The notes under the pieces are model-generated. The model saw nothing but the letters and a program-made list of their open reading frames with translations. It searched no databases and was not told where the DNA came from. The position numbers and the translations under genes were made by a program. This document shows, piece by piece, positions 36,401 to 50,200 of a stretch of 64,000 nt of DNA. The DNA is taken from contig NW_020170390.1 of NCBI RefSeq assembly GCF_000524195.1, positions 31,978 to 95,977 of the forward strand. Direction: 5' to 3'. The stretch is from Echinococcus granulosus. Lineage: Eukaryota; Platyhelminthes; Cestoda; Cyclophyllidea; Taeniidae. Position 1 is the first letter of the stretch, and the number at the start of each line of letters is the position of its first letter.

Positions 36401-39082
36401 GAGACGCTGCTTGAACACGGTGTCACCATTGCAGTTTATTGTCACTCGGGCTTCAGTCTCTCCAAAGGAAAGATTAGGCTTGATCAGGGCGCCTTTACAA
36501 CCACAACCTGTGAAAATGGAAAGTGGAGCCACAAGGTTGAATGCCAACCAGGTGAGCCGGAATAAATTGAATTTTACTGTGGAGGGAGGTAAAGAGAGGA
36601 AGTGTGAAAAGGTGACATGGCTTATGAGAGCTGTTGGGAGGTGATTCGAGCAATGCAAATTTCCAGACCTTTTCATAATCACACATGGCATTTGCGATTC
36701 ACGCAACTGTCCAGATATCTAGATGTAGTCACTTCTCTCCAAACTCAGACAAGCTTCTAAAATGCTGAAAAATCATTGACTCTTTTAAGCCACTATTAAA
36801 CGGTGCTCAGGCTTTATGGCAGTTAAATGTAAACATGCACAGTATATGACCTCCCGTATTTCAGTTTATTGTTAGTGTTAAAAACACTATGAACGACTGT
36901 CCATCTGTCATAAAAATCCGCTACTGGTAAAGCTCATTGTGTTCATTTTAAGCAGCTTCTAACAATAATTTAAACACTAACCATCCCTTTTGTAAAGCCC
37001 TGAAAATTGTACGGGAACTCTGCGTTTAACATATAGTATAACAATAATACGTTTAATTAACACTATGCATTTATGTGCACGAATATGTACTCTATCGTGA
37101 AATTTTATGGACTGCATATTCGTAGACCTGTCAGTGCATTATTACCGCACTGTAACAAACAATGAATAGGCTTAAAAATTATATTATTTATGTTTTATCA
37201 TCATAGGACGTAGATTTATGCAGATACTTTTTACAAACACATCTATTTATCTGGTTTAATTACACTTCTAATATTTTACTTTTCTACTCCTATTGAATCA
37301 TGGGAATTCACCACCAGTATTTTTGTGTTAACAACCGTGGATGGACTGCTATATACTAAAATCGTGTTTTTTTTAGGCGCTTACATGAAAGACACCAAAG
37401 TTTGCTATTCTTTCGTCTAAATGTAGTTGACAAGTTTGGGATTTTGACGGTTTTTTATCAAATCGTACGAGACAATGATGTTGTTACTTCTGTTTATTTG
37501 TAAACTGTCCGCTTCGCATCAAAAAGTTTGAGGATGTCAGCAGTGGCAATTAGGATCTTATGGTCTAGTATATTACCACTGGAAGGAAGAAGTTTGAAAG
37601 TCGATAAAACGTCAGCTTGAATTAAATGGAATGACTCCTCTCAAGCTATGATCCTTGGCATGAAATTCTCAGTATTAGCTCAAAGTGATGCTTGGAATTT
37701 GCACATCCACGCATGCCATCAATTTCAGCTCAATGCACAACTCGGCCTCCAAACATTCCCAACGCACTGGCCCGCTTTTACGGGCTGCATCATGGCTCAG
37801 TGGTGCGCTACCAGTGTTTTCCGGGATACGAGCTTGACACCAATAGGACGGAAGCCGCATTGCGAGAGGCCGCAAGTACCGGCGGCCTTGCCAACACGTG
37901 GCCTCTCGCTCACGATCGCTACAGCGTCAGGTGCGAGTATGGCGTCTGGAAGGGGGAGCTGCCCGCGTGCGTTCAAGGTATGCTTTCCAGTTTTCTGAGG
38001 TAGTAGAAGTTTATTTAATGTGGACTAAATACGTAGTGGACCAAAATCATTATATAGTTTATGTAAATCGTCAATATTAAACAAAGCGGATGCTTAGCTC
38101 ATAATTATTATTCTCCCATTAGTATTAATCTGAGAATAATCATAGTAAGCTTAGATTGTAAAAATTTTTCGGTTCCCAAACCCTTAAATTAAGAGAAATG
38201 TACAGAGTGCTAATTAAAAGTGCTATCCTAAGATATTTTAACTACAGTATTTTATCAAGAACGAAAGGAGTTTTTCTTCTATAATTTTATAAACAACTCG
38301 ACAAATGTTCTTTCTTGGGTAAATAGGAGCTCAATGGTGGCTACCACACTTCATGAACAAACTGATTACTGTATCACTGACCCTCAAGTGCTCTAGTCCT
38401 GTAATGCTTTGTTACAGTTAACGGAAAAAGCAAGGCCTCTAATTTTGGGACCAAAAAATAGCAGTCTAATCAATCCAACACTTCAATCAGCCAAGTAGAC
38501 GCGATCAATGGACCTTGGCCACAAAACCACAACAAACTAGGCCTGTTCAGTATCCCAAAGTTCTTAAATAGTAGTAATTTCTGCCTATTAATGAGAGAAT
38601 GTATGAGTCTCATGTGTTATCTTTGGCATGAAGGAATGCTTGAGGTAATGTTTTGGAATACTAATAACAAGAACAATATGTGCTACAGCTGCTCAGTATA
38701 CACAAAGAAGATCTAAAGGAATACCCAATCAAAATTAGATTTGTTAAGCCGTGATCTAATGCTCGCGTACCATCATAATGTTGCGGCCGTGGTGAAGGCT
38801 AGTTCTTTCAATCCTTCAGTGCGCTGTAACCGGCCTCCTGTCCCAGAAGGAATGGAGATATATTTGGTTGGCGCCAGGGGCCGGTGGCCTTTCGACAGCA
38901 AACAGATCCTCCCCACTCACGGTGCCGTCGTGGAATACAGCTGCCTCAAAGATGGCCATCGGATAGAGGGACCCAAGTACACCTTCTGCATTGATGGGAG
39001 CTGGAGCCCAGACGAAACACCAATCTGTACAAAAATAACTCATGATATTATCCCTCTATCTTGGCTATTTTACAAACCCTAA
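24421..39082 (+). CDS. Secreted WAP-like / eight-sushi (CCP) domain protein
   Basis: Exons: 24421-24568, 28104-28280, 28889-29077, 31425-31631, 31922-32077, 32439-32498, 33627-33800, 35558-35642, 36211-36551, 37729-37977, 38820-39082. The joined frame is open for 682 codons and stops at TAA 39080-39082. Residues 1-19 are a signal peptide (MLISSGCLSFIFLACTAA); KRSSR at 43-47 resembles a furin site. Residues 50-108 are a WAP-like Cys module. Sushi modules follow at about 109-171, 172-240, 241-312, 313-370, 371-435, 436-512, 513-595 and 596-682, each with the four Cys and the G-W before the last Cys. All module borders are phase 1, as in vertebrate complement regulators. Sushi 5 is split by a phase-2 intron. 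There is no membrane anchor, so it should be secreted. Sushi proteins bind complement or adhesion ligands; that role here is inference. I may have missed small exons. Confidence 0.88.
28104..28280 (+). other. WAP-like cysteine module exon
   Basis: A 177-nt phase-1 exon of the sushi gene. The Cys order (ECP...TC...VDC...QQC.CD...CGLVCLP) resembles the four-disulphide WAP core, whose family pattern includes a DC and a CG..C..P ending. Spacing is not canonical: the central CC of WAP is C-V-C here. I call it WAP-like only. It precedes the first sushi module. Confidence 0.55.
29078..31424 (+). other. Long intron of sushi gene
   Basis: It separates sushi 1 and sushi 2. Around 29624-30083 frames are open on both strands (127 and 89 codons), but without splice sites or homology. 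I see no sushi-type Cys spacing here. Confidence 0.6.
34287..34419 (+). other. Possible decayed or cryptic sushi half-exon
   Basis: In an intron of the sushi gene, an acceptor TATCAG in the correct phase opens a frame with several Cys and TMCYLLENGKWDE, which looks like the third-Cys/G-W part of a sushi module. The fourth Cys is absent and no consensus donor follows. It could be a dead module or chance. Confidence 0.25.
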
Positions 39083-42000
39083 TGTAATTCCATGTAAATT
39101 TGTATTTTCCACATGTACTGGATTTTTGCTCAAGCACTCGCAGCAACAAGTAGGATGGGGGGACGTTAAATGTGAACTTGAAATGTAAAACTTTCCATTT
39201 TTATTCACTTTTTATGGCCACTGATTTATATGAAGAGCATGTTATCATTATGGGCAGAAAATGCCGTTTTATGCTACGTTTATTTTTAAAAAAGTTGCGT
39301 TCAAGACAGGATTAGAATAATTTCTGGTGAACGGTGAGGTATTTTTAAGACCCAAAGTATGCACCCAATGGTTGGAGCATTTTTTTCACTTCGCTAAGCA
39401 CAATTTTCCATTAAGCAGCCATACCATTAATTGCTCATAAATGGCAGCAAAATGCTATTGGCACCATATAAGAGTTTCCGAGCCTACCTAGGAAGTTTTC
39501 ACACAAACAAGTTGGTTGCTTGAGGATATTATTGATTTTTTAAGTCATTTTACCAGTTCAAATTGTAAATTGTAATTGTTGTGTGTAGGGTCCGATTCTG
39601 AGCTTTGACTGCTGGTTGAGATTCCTATATGAATTCACAAAATGCCCTCGCACATACTCATGCAAAGACTTTGGGATCTTAAAATTGAACGATGGTTTAG
39701 AAATGAGGAACCATTTGTTTTGTTGCATCAGACTTCTAAGTCGATGAATGGATATGTAGTTCTTAAAGTTCATTAAAATTAAAATTTGCGTTTTATCCTT
39801 AGCTGCTCAAAAATTGGTATAATTTCAACCGAATTGAAAGTTGGATTATTTTACATCAAAAATACTTTTATAAATAGTCATACAATGAAGGTAAGCGAGG
39901 GGAGCTCCTCTATTCTGTTGCTGTGCAATATTCAAATGTGACGGATTAGGAGCACTTCCACGGCTTATATGCATCAAAATAGCCTCATCAGAACCGTTAT
40001 TTAACCAAAACTAATACTTTCCTTGCATTTTAATAAATACTTTTTACATGGTAGGATAATTAGCTAGAAACCATCCATGTAAGTTGATGGAGCTTCTGCC
40101 TATGTCTCGGAATGCTCTGGCCAGACATTAATTATTCCAGCCCACGCACACTTCACCCCATATTTCATGAGCAGAGCAAATAAAAGTGAGGAAAGCATTC
40201 ATTAAATTATCTTATACCTAACCATTGTATTCCTTGTTTATGTAAGAAGAGACGAAAAAAGTATAAAGCATTTTTATGCTTTTAAGTGTTCACGAACCTT
40301 TGGGGATTAATCGCATTAACCATCAACTCAAACAGTTGGCATACTACAACAAAGTGGATGAAAGGATATAGCCTTAGTCTCGAACTAGTTATGAATATTT
40401 TCTAGATGGTGTTTTACGACCAGAATCATTCATTTGAACATTCTGGTCTGGGCTTTTCTTTGACTGCACTCCTTTTTCGCCTTCTTGTCTGATGGAATGG
40501 CTGGGGAGGATGTTCCAATGCGCGTCGCAGATACCACTGCTACCTTACGTCATACAAGAGTATATTATGTACTACACAATGCAGTGGCACAAATGATTAC
40601 CACTCTACTGTACTCAAGAATTTCCTACTTGGAAAGGGGTCAGATTAGGATTGACCTCTGCTTCATACGTTTAGCTTGCAGTGATTACATCATCCCACTA
40701 TCTGAACTATTTTCTTTAAAGTGGAATCTGCGTAATTAAATAGATCCACCAGCATTTGCTAAAATGAAGCCTTCTCAACATCGAAGGACATTCTATTATT
40801 GGAAAGAAATGGGTAACGTCACATTCTTACCTGGTTATCGAAACAGTTTTTGCTAATTTAGGTAAACTCGCTCTCACACTCATCGTAGCAACTCTGCAAC
40901 TGGGATTTGGCTGTTTATAAAAAGATTTAAGACTTAATCTATTCAAAAAACCGAAATGGTGTATATTTCAAACCTTCATATCTTCCATTCACTACCCCAA
41001 CTCAGTTCTTATTTGCAGAGGTTCTTTTGTGGTGGCGCATGTAGTAATAACAGGCTCATTCATAAGGTGATGCTCCAGGTATGTACCCCTATTTGGTAAA
41101 TAAAAATTGGTTTAATGGAATTAAACAGTTGTTTGTTCCTCGAGGAAAGTGCCTTTTCAAGCAATTGACAACTCAATTTAACTGTCGCAAGTGAACCTTT
41201 GAGTAAAAGTAATCATAAAGTGGATATAAAAGCGCATTATAATTTATTCTTTTGCCCATTTTTTTATTCATCGCCATGCCTCTTCATTTCATGTGTCGAC
41301 TAACACCACGAGGCTAGTGCCATCAGTGCTGTCTCCCTTCCTTACCTAAAATCTCTCTCTGCCTATTTTTGCGAGGTAAACAAATTGTTTCAAATACGTT
41401 GGATGCATTGTCCCAATAAGTTTTGTTTTGGAACGCCCATACTCTATATTCCAGTAGTCCTCAACTCATTTGCCTGGCTCTTTTGACCTGCTTTTCTTAA
41501 AAGCTTCAAAGCCTACCCGACCAGCTTATTTTTTCCCTGTCGTTGCGATTTGTAGTACAAATAGGCGAAAATGTACACACGCCAGGGCCCTCCACGAACA
41601 CTTATGAGAATGCTCCACGTTTAAACGCAATCCTTCAATTTGGGATAATTACAGTGATGACTTAATGGCCTCAGTAAATCTTGTACTAGATCCATATTCG
41701 GCCCGAAATTAATCCTTCGCCAACTGCATTTTCCTTTGACTCCATATGATCGCACTTTTCGTTTCAAATACCTTATTTCCGGGAATTTGGAATCCAATTC
41801 ATGTACCTCTTCCTCATGCTCTAAGAGGAAGTCTCTTTAATGCTGTAAATGATAATTTAATCCTGCCGAAGCTTGTGAAACATAAAATTTATGTAGATGA
41901 CATTTCTAAATAAGAAAAATATTATGCTGGAACATCTTCCACGTAATGACGTCGTCTCCATTTCTAATTGGTAGAAATGAACATATCATTCTCTACCACT

Positions 42001-43574
42001 GTAACATAGGAGTGATTTCTTAAAATGAATTTATCTAATTTCGAGCAAAATTGCAGCTTTTTACATTATAGTTAAGCGCATCCACTTAAACCATTCTGAT
42101 AAGTAAAAATATGCATGGCAAACTGCAAGTAGCGCGTCACTGATCTCTGATTAGGTTATAACATTGGCCAGAAGTGCTACTTAAAACTTTTAGCTATCCC
42201 TATCAACAATCTTTTGAGTGCTAATTAGTCTATTTGATCAAGCAAAACCAATCATCAATCATTTTGTTTATTTGCCACCACTATTTCATTTAGTTTTAGT
42301 GTGTCATTAATGATGCACTTTTGGATAGACTGATGAAATCTCTTAAAAGTGACTAAAAAATTTATTTAAAATATCTTACACGAGGTGTTTGGTGGGTCTG
42401 CTTTGTTCATTTTACCCGTCGGTGCTGACAAATTTGTTTGAATTGTATAGGGATCAGGAGTTTTGCCCAATTTTCCCATAACTTGCTGGAAGCTTTTACT
42501 TTTTTCCAGGTGTCCTCGTTCATAATTCTGTATATGCCTAAGCAAATCGACTGAAGTAGACGCCTAGGTGTGTGGAAACTGCAGTTACTGGCATATTCAA
42601 TGCTGGAGCTTCGCGATTACCTAATTTTCATGTGTCAACAACCCACATATCTGAAGTCGTCATATCACTCATTCAACGTCGGATAAATGCATAATTTAAA
42701 TTTTGTAGCTGCTGAATGCATTCAAATTAAGAAGGCTTATTTCTTCCCTTACTTTATGGCATTAATGTTGTCTTGACAATTTACTTGATTTGAATTACTT
42801 AGTTGTCTTCCCTGGCACGAATCGAGCTGTATTGCTCTGCTGTGCTTTTAAACAATAATTTCCCTTCTATGTGCAATTGAATGCAACAAGAAGATGTCTC
42901 GTATCGATAATTAAGCTCTTCAAAGTTTGTGGAACTTTTTTCATCTACCCAAGAATCATAATGCTAAACTCAAGATTCCGGAGAAAAGCACATTTGTACT
43001 CCAAAATAAAACTAAGCATGCCAAGGGTATATGAATTCAAGAACTACGGAGCTTGTTCCCCACTTTTGTGCAAATATATTTTTTAACCCCATTTGACGCT
43101 TCTACTTTGCATTTTATCATTGCCTTCAAAGAAGCAGTGTCAGTAAACGCAGTTTAGAGGTAGAAAGACTGATGTCTAAGACAACTTTTATCGTGTGTGT
43201 GAACGTTACTTAATTTCGTAATTACGTGTACTAAAATTGGCTAAAATTAAGCATTTATAGATTAATTCGGTTTTGAACGAATATGCAACTGATGATCTCC
43301 TAAAGACTGTTTTCGAACTGGGTCACAATTCATCGACAACTCCAGGGTTTTGAGCTATACAATTTATCCACTTCCACTCCCCATTCAAGTAGCCTGGAAG
43401 TAGTTGGATATTTTGGGCATGAATACATATGACTGCATCAGGTCTGTCATGCCTCACCGGTCCTGGATTGTATACGACTTTGGTCCGAAAATAAGCTCCG
43501 ATCGTTGCCCATCATAAACTATTTATCCGCTCACCTGCGTAAATTTAAAGAATATAGCGGGTTTTAAAATACGT
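39083..43574. other. Intergenic, nothing seen
   Basis: AT-rich sequence downstream of the sushi gene. Short open frames lack splice sites, Cys patterns or recognisable motifs. Confidence 0.55.
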
Positions 43575-43780
43575 TGTAGCGTCCCGCGACTTCCCTGAAG
43601 ACGAAGGAAGCCAACACTCGGGCAGTATATATATTCAGCACAGAGAAGATGTCTCGGCTACTGGCATGGCCCGAAGGCCAGCCCACCCAGTGTGGTACAA
43701 GAAGGCAAATTCAAAAGTCCAGAAGTAGCGCCTCACGAACACCGAGGGATAAACCACCATTGTATTACAATTTGTTGCAA
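43575..43780 (+). repeat. Dispersed repeat R1, copy a
   Basis: It shares with 55361-55550 a core reading about GTCCCG..ACTT..CTGAAGACGAA, ACTCGGGCAG, AGCACAGAGA, GGCATG.CCCGAAGGCCAGC and GTGTGGTACAA, ending in a TTACAAT tract. In one frame it encodes SRDFPEDEG...IQHREDVSATGMARRP, which aligns with copy c. The element class is unknown. Confidence 0.7.
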
Positions 43781-46265
43781 TGTTCAAGGGCAAGTTGAAG
43801 TACTATGCAGCAGGCATTAACAATAATGGCGTATCTTATCTGATCATCAGCACTACAGAATTCTGCATTTGATAAAATAAATTTTGACATATTTTGCATG
43901 TATTTCTATTTTTCAAAATCCTATGGGTATGTTTAATAACCCATCGTCTCAATTTCCAATTCAATACACTCCCTGTTACAATTGTTCGCTTGTAACGGAA
44001 ATCACCAGTTTTTTGGTGTAATTTCATGCTAAAATTATTTGAGATTAAGTTAAAAGAACTGTAACATATGGAGAGTGATGGGAGATTTCGTCCTACTTTA
44101 ATCACCACTACATTCTGCCATCAGTCTGCTTTATAAGCGTACATGTATTCCACCCCTTTTTACGAGAAAAGTTGCAGGTCCTCATGAATCTTAAAGGTGT
44201 ATTTTGGAAGAAGAATTTTGGATTTCATTCCTTAATCTGGTTGTTTTTTTTTTAAATTAAGTCATTAGACAAAATCGGAAACAGGGAAAGAAACAACTTT
44301 CCTTTTAGATTTGGATGGTTGCTGGCTGCGGTCTAGTGAGATTCGAGATTGCATGATGGTCGCACATAAACATATTTTGATGGGATTGATTACCGAAAGT
44401 TTTGCTTTTCCTTCGCAATGGCTTTTCCACACAACGAAATTTATTTTTTATTATAGCATTGCTGAAACTAAGCTAAAGGCTCTTTTGCGTGCTGATAACC
44501 AATTGTATTTTTTAGGATTAACTCTACAAGAAACCTTAATTTATTTGGCAACTCCCTAATATTGCCAAGATTCTCAGTTAATTAATGTTGACTGAGAGAA
44601 TACACTCCACTACCTTTTCAAAAGTTTGAGGAATGACTATTCAAATCCCTTGAATGCCTGATGCACCTACATGGCGTGTTTAGTGGGATCACAAAGTGTT
44701 GCCACCTACGTATCCCAATGCAAGTACTCCTATCAAAATAGTTTTTAAAGAATGCAAATCGAGAACTCAAACAGGCTTTCAATAATTCATGAAGCTACAG
44801 TTGGTCACCCCTTAAATTAACAAAGGTTGCGTGCTTACCTATTTGTCCAATCTCAAAAACGCTAAGCAAATTCATCATGACCCTTTTCATTATTAAATAC
44901 CAAGCGAAGTCTTGCAACCGGAAGCACTGAATTTACGTAATTATCATTAAATGCACTGGGGAATAGTTGACATCCATTATCAATGGTATGTTGTAGGCTA
45001 GCTGACCTACCCAGTCCCTCACCCCGTGTTTGTGCAGGCTTTAGAATTAACGCCTACTGCTTGCAATTAGCTATTAACATTTGATAAAACTTTGTGAATA
45101 TGGTTAGAATATTTGTCCCATTGTACTTATTTTATGTTCTGAATACAGATACATGACCCGTCATTCCCTGTGAGAGGGTTCCTCTCCTGCTGAGGTTAGC
45201 TAGCCATGATGGGATATTCTACTTTTCTCCCTCTTTAATAGCCCTTTACTAGTCTGAAAAGTCAACCAATTCCCATTCAGCCACGCTAATTGCTGCCAAC
45301 AAATTGTAGTTAAGAGTAAGAAGACTGCGCCTATTTCAATGGAATTTTGAACAGTCTGAATTCCACAATCCCCACTTCTGCTCCTGCAAAAATGTACTTT
45401 AAATGCTATTTCTCTACAAATTTCAAGCTATGTCCACAATCACCTCGTTTGCCATGAACTGGTTACCAAAGTTAGCCGCCTATCAAACGCAACATATTCG
45501 ACAGCTTTTTATCGCAAACATAGTACAATTTTTCTTAATGAACTTTACCAAGTTGATTTATGATACCGTCGTTGTTGTTGATCTCACTCTCTACGCATAC
45601 GAAACTATTTATTACATTTACTCACATTTTGCCTTTTCACCCTGCATTCCGAGCTAGGTTAGCCTAGCACGTTGAAGTAATGGTAAAACTCGAATGCAAA
45701 CCTACATGCTTTCAGACGCTGTAAAAGTCACTTATGTTCTCATCGACTAGATGCATTTCTTTATTAATAATGAAATAAAGTTGATAAAAGTTTACTATTT
45801 TGTTTGGCAAGTACCTTTTAATAGTTAATGTAGAATTAAAAAAACACCCATTAAACTATATTCGTTTTTATGCCCAAAATGGAAAGGCCTTGCCCATCAT
45901 TGGTTGATGTTCGAGAAGAGTATCTCACCAAAAGGATAAAGTTCAAATCAGGATTGCGGGGTTTCTCGTCGTCCGCAATGCCATTTTCTGTCATTATTTG
46001 TCTCATTAATGTAGAAAACATTTTTGGCGAACATGCTTTTCGTTAAAGTAAATAAGACTTCCTTCCACGTCATCTACAAACCCTCTGTAAGAACTTTACT
46101 ACATTTCTCCCAATTCAGCTCCACTTTTTCCGTTTCCTTTATCTAGAAACTTTTTAACAAGTTTTACTTGACACATTATGGGGGTACATTATAAGCCCGC
46201 TATGCTCCGCTAATTATTTAAACGTCTACATTAAAGTAATCCATTAACTGTTTACTTAAACTTCT
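43781..46265. other. Intergenic, nothing seen
   Basis: AT-rich. An 84-codon hydrophobic frame at 45403-45657 has no homology and is probably chance. Confidence 0.5.
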
Positions 46266-46447
46266 GTTTCGGTAGAGGGGCCACTTTGGGTCTTCGCCTC
46301 TGTGCCTTCGCCGGGTGGGCTGGCCTTCGAGGCACGCCAGTAGCCCCCAGCTTCTCCGTATGCTGAATAAGTATATCGTGTCCGAGTATTGTGACCTTTT
46401 TAGCCTCAGTGAAGTCTCGGGGTGCTGCATTGGTGGAAGCAGAAAGC
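46266..46447 (-). repeat. Dispersed repeat R1, copy c
   Basis: The reverse complement matches copies a and b, with GCCGGGTGGGCTGGCCTTCG on the plus strand as the longest exact core. The minus strand has an open frame to TAA near 46254 reading NAAPRDFTEAKKVTILGHDI, then IQHTEKLGATGVPRRPAHPA and a basic tail. Register and motif are the same as in copy a. Confidence 0.7.
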
Positions 46448-47098
46448 AAACCTGATCTTAGAGGGCATTTATCCTGATTTCTACTGATGGATGACAAATC
46501 TTGACGGGGCGGAAGAGGTACATATTGCTGTGTATGGCTGAATCAATGCGCCCCCTAACAGCACCGTGTTCTGCAGGAAAGCCATTAACAACGAAAGCGA
46601 CGCTAGCCGTAAATCATCTCGAAAAGTTTTGTTACAGAGTTGCCTACCTTACCTGTATTAGGGTATTAAATATATGTACACGCGATTTCCTCTCCAATTC
46701 TTTACTTGCTGGATATAACCCAGATAGATATGGCTGGGCAGCCCTGAAGTGAGGAAAAAGTGGCAAGGAGAAATAGAAGCGAAACCCTACCCCCAAGGAA
46801 CTATAGCCAGTGTCACTATGACCAGCTATGGACACGCGTGATGACCAGCATATTACCCCGTCCTTGAATCCAGTTCCCATACAAGATGGAACTGCAGATC
46901 TAGTCGAATTGCCAAAAGGGATTAATGACGCTGAGGTCATGTCCTCAGTTGTGTGGAAATTCGATGACTGGCACAGTTGGCTCTTTGGTGTTCCCTTACA
47001 GCACCGACTACTTTGTGATGGCTGGCGCGGTAGGCTGACCAAGGAGAGCGCCAGAGATGGCGCTCAAAAGAAAAGGAAGAGGTGGGGGGCATGCAAAA
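46448..47098. other. Spacer between two inverted R1 copies
   Basis: A GC-richer stretch lying between R1 copies c and d. It may be part of a larger element. It contains a perfect 7-bp inverted repeat with a 6-base loop at 47046-47065 (GAGCGCC ... GGCGCTC). A 147-codon plus-strand frame (46828-47271) runs through it and into copy d; I do not think it is a gene. Confidence 0.4.
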
Positions 47099-47290
47099 CA
47101 TTACTTGTTTGTTTGACTCTCAATTTTGGAAAAGGGGCACTGTGGGCCACCGCCACTGTACCTCTGCCGAGTGGGCTGGCGTTTTGGCCATGTCAGCAGC
47201 CCCAAGCCCCACTCATTGTCATTGGTGCATGTTCTGCCCAAGAATTATGTCTTCTTTTGTATCAAGGATAGCCTTGAAACGCCACAGTAA
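47099..47290 (-). repeat. Dispersed repeat R1, copy d (diverged)
   Basis: It contains CTCTGCCGAGTGGGCTGGC and CAGCAGCCCC, collinear with copy c on the same strand. It is more diverged, and the frame shared by the other copies is broken by stops. Confidence 0.55.
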
Positions 47291-50200
47291 TTACGCACAA
47301 TTTCAATATCAAATTTTTACTTCAATTTCAAACAGAAACATCGTCACTTTTAACAGCAGAACCTGGAAACACCTCTATAGTAGGGGTTGTTTTAGTGACA
47401 AAATAATATATCCCTAATCAACGCTCACTGTTACTATTGTACTATTTGGATGCCTTATGGACTTGTAATGTGTTTACACTATCTTCAATTACGTTATGCT
47501 TTGCGTTGAACTATGGCCTACCGCCTTAGCTCCATGAAGCTACTCCACAAGTTGTTTAGGATTGTAATATTATTGTCACTCAGAAGAATGCCCTTTGATA
47601 GTTTCATGACTTGGAAGATGATGCCTCGTTCATTTCAACCCAAGAACATCTATCTCTGCTCCTAAGGAAGAAGTGGGCTAGAAACCTATATAGCAGTGAA
47701 AGTTGAATTACAATGAGGGGCTGTCCATTTTCCTAACTGAGGTCATCACTAAGCCATTTTTGCTTTTGGACTTCCTTTATACTAGCGTTTTGATAAAATT
47801 TGGAAAATCTCCAAAAAACATTCACTTCAGCTGCATTGATGCTTTAATGCTTAGAACTGGAAGCGGAGTAAAATGAATTGAAGCTGCAAAAGTTTCTGGC
47901 TAGTTGAGCATCATACGACAGACACATTTCATGGGGGAAAGCAGCAACGTTGTCAGCACTTTAAATGTCCAGCTGAAAATAAAATCATATGACTTCACGA
48001 AATAGTGCTTACCCGGTCGACGTTTGAGGTAAATTGACGTCGAACTGTTTACATCCCAGTATGCTTGGCAAAGCTGATGACGATATGGGCGGCACGAAGA
48101 AACCAGCAATCTAACGCTGTGATTAAGGTGATGCTGGATACGTCGCCACCACTTCCGACGTTAATGGATTTCATAACTGCCTGGACCACCCCCTTTAGCC
48201 CTTCTTGTGCGCTCCTTTTCAAAGGGGTTCCCAGATATTTGGACCACTTTCCATCCTGACCTATTTAGTTTTGCTATTCGAATAACATGGCATTCCACGC
48301 TTCCCACAGTCCCTGCTGAGTTCATTTTCAGTAGCGTTATCGAACACTCGATTTCATAAATGAATTTGGATCTGCGTAACTTACATAATTAGCTCAACCT
48401 GTCAGGGAAATTAATTGTCAGCAGCATAATTGGCCACTTTAGCTATTCTAATTCATAAAGCTCTTACAGCATGCTAGTCGTCAAAAGATTCCCAAGTTAA
48501 TAAAACGTAGTTCGATCTACTTCAAGCAGGACGTACGCACTCTACTCGTTGAAAAACGCATAAAGAATGCATCGTTTATTGTATGGATTTCTGTTTGCTC
48601 GCTGACCAAAATAGATACACAAATCACCCGATACAGTAGGCACGTAATTAATGCAAATAACCTATCGTCTTCCCTTAGTCCTCTAATGACAACAAAGTAA
48701 AACGGGTCACCGACCGTCTTTAAGCAAATTTAACACCTCGGCCACTTCCACCAAGGCATACTTGCCAGTGGCACTATTTCTTTCGTTCATGCGTCAATCA
48801 GCATAAGGCGTGCAGGAAAATATTACGTCGACAAATCCAGACGCTTATTCTCCGGTTTGCGCCCACTTCATTGACAAAAGCTAGCAGTGTGAAAAAAAGA
48901 ACTGTAGTTTGCTTGTGTGTGCAAAAAACGCCGCCGGATGCCGACCACACAAGAAACACTCATTGCTTCCACGCACCAGTACTTTGCATCAGACTGCCAG
49001 CCAAACTAAGCATTCAAAGATCTTTTTCGACACAATGACTAAGATCGAGTCTCCCTGTACCCAAGGTGGCTACATTAATCGTGCCGTGTTGGCATCCTAC
49101 ATGTTTAATCGTGAAACGAACTAATCGCATTAAAACTATCCAAAAGTGAACTACATTTCGCTTTATTAAATGGTAAAACTTCGGTTCTCTGAAAAACCTA
49201 TGCACTTTCCAAATCAGATAATTTCAGTCCAATCTAGCATAAAATTTTGGTGATTCGACCTCTTCCACTGTAAAGCACAGTCAGATGGTATTTTTAAATA
49301 ATGATTTATGCAATCATCTTGTGTATTGTATTCGTGTACAAACGCTTTTTTGCTAAGCATAAAAATAGATATGACTTTTCCTCGTTTGAGTTGAAGGCAG
49401 TAACAGCCGTCCCATGGGAGCATTCTGGTCGCCTGTTTCCTTACTCTGGGCTTATGCCAGAAAAATTGATTCGATTTGCGAGAAACTCATCCAGACAAAT
49501 ACAGGGGTCTTCAATTCCGCAATCTGTGCTACCACTGCATCAAAACCAAAATAAGTAATATACGAGTTTCTTCGACCGAACTGATTCTTCTGCCACCTGC
49601 ACCCATGCTAATTACAAAGATATCAATTTATTTTAGCAAATGATACTTGGTAAAAATAATGAAACCTCGCAATTCCGACAGTTGGTCCCACATAGTAACA
49701 GTAGTCAATAAAAAATGGTTCAACACTATTCGGGAATCCTGCCATGACCAGTGTTATGCAACTGACCTAGTGGGTCCAATTACAGACACGATAAACTACT
49801 TTTCATTGCAATTGTAAATAGCATTAAAATGTACAAAACCCGCCTTTTTACAGTAGTCTACGTGAAAGCCCAAACGCATGCTTTTACATTCAAAGCAATA
49901 CAGCAACGGAAGAGACTAGAACAGCACCAACAAAGCCAATCGCACATCAGTGCTAGGAGCTGCCGATGAAGACTACCGCAGCAAAGTGCTGTGCCGACGC
50001 AAACTATCACCTGAAATTCCTGGCGTTTTAAATCGTTCTTTTCACTCACTGCAAACTCCGAAAACGACTCGAAAACTCTACAGTGATGATTAGTAGTAGC
50101 TAACGGCCTACTATTACCTATTAACGCAGACCTAACGGTTTAAAATACTCCAATAAAAAATACATGTGATTAACATATTCGATATACATGCAAAGACCAG

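Noticed and set aside
36245..36706. 153-codon minus-strand open frame
   Set aside because: It is the shadow of the large sushi exon 36211-36551, whose plus frame has eight correctly placed sushi Cys.
46828..47271. 147-codon plus-strand open frame
   Set aside because: It runs through repeat R1 copy d on the opposite strand of the family frame; composition is repeat-like and there is no recognised domain.
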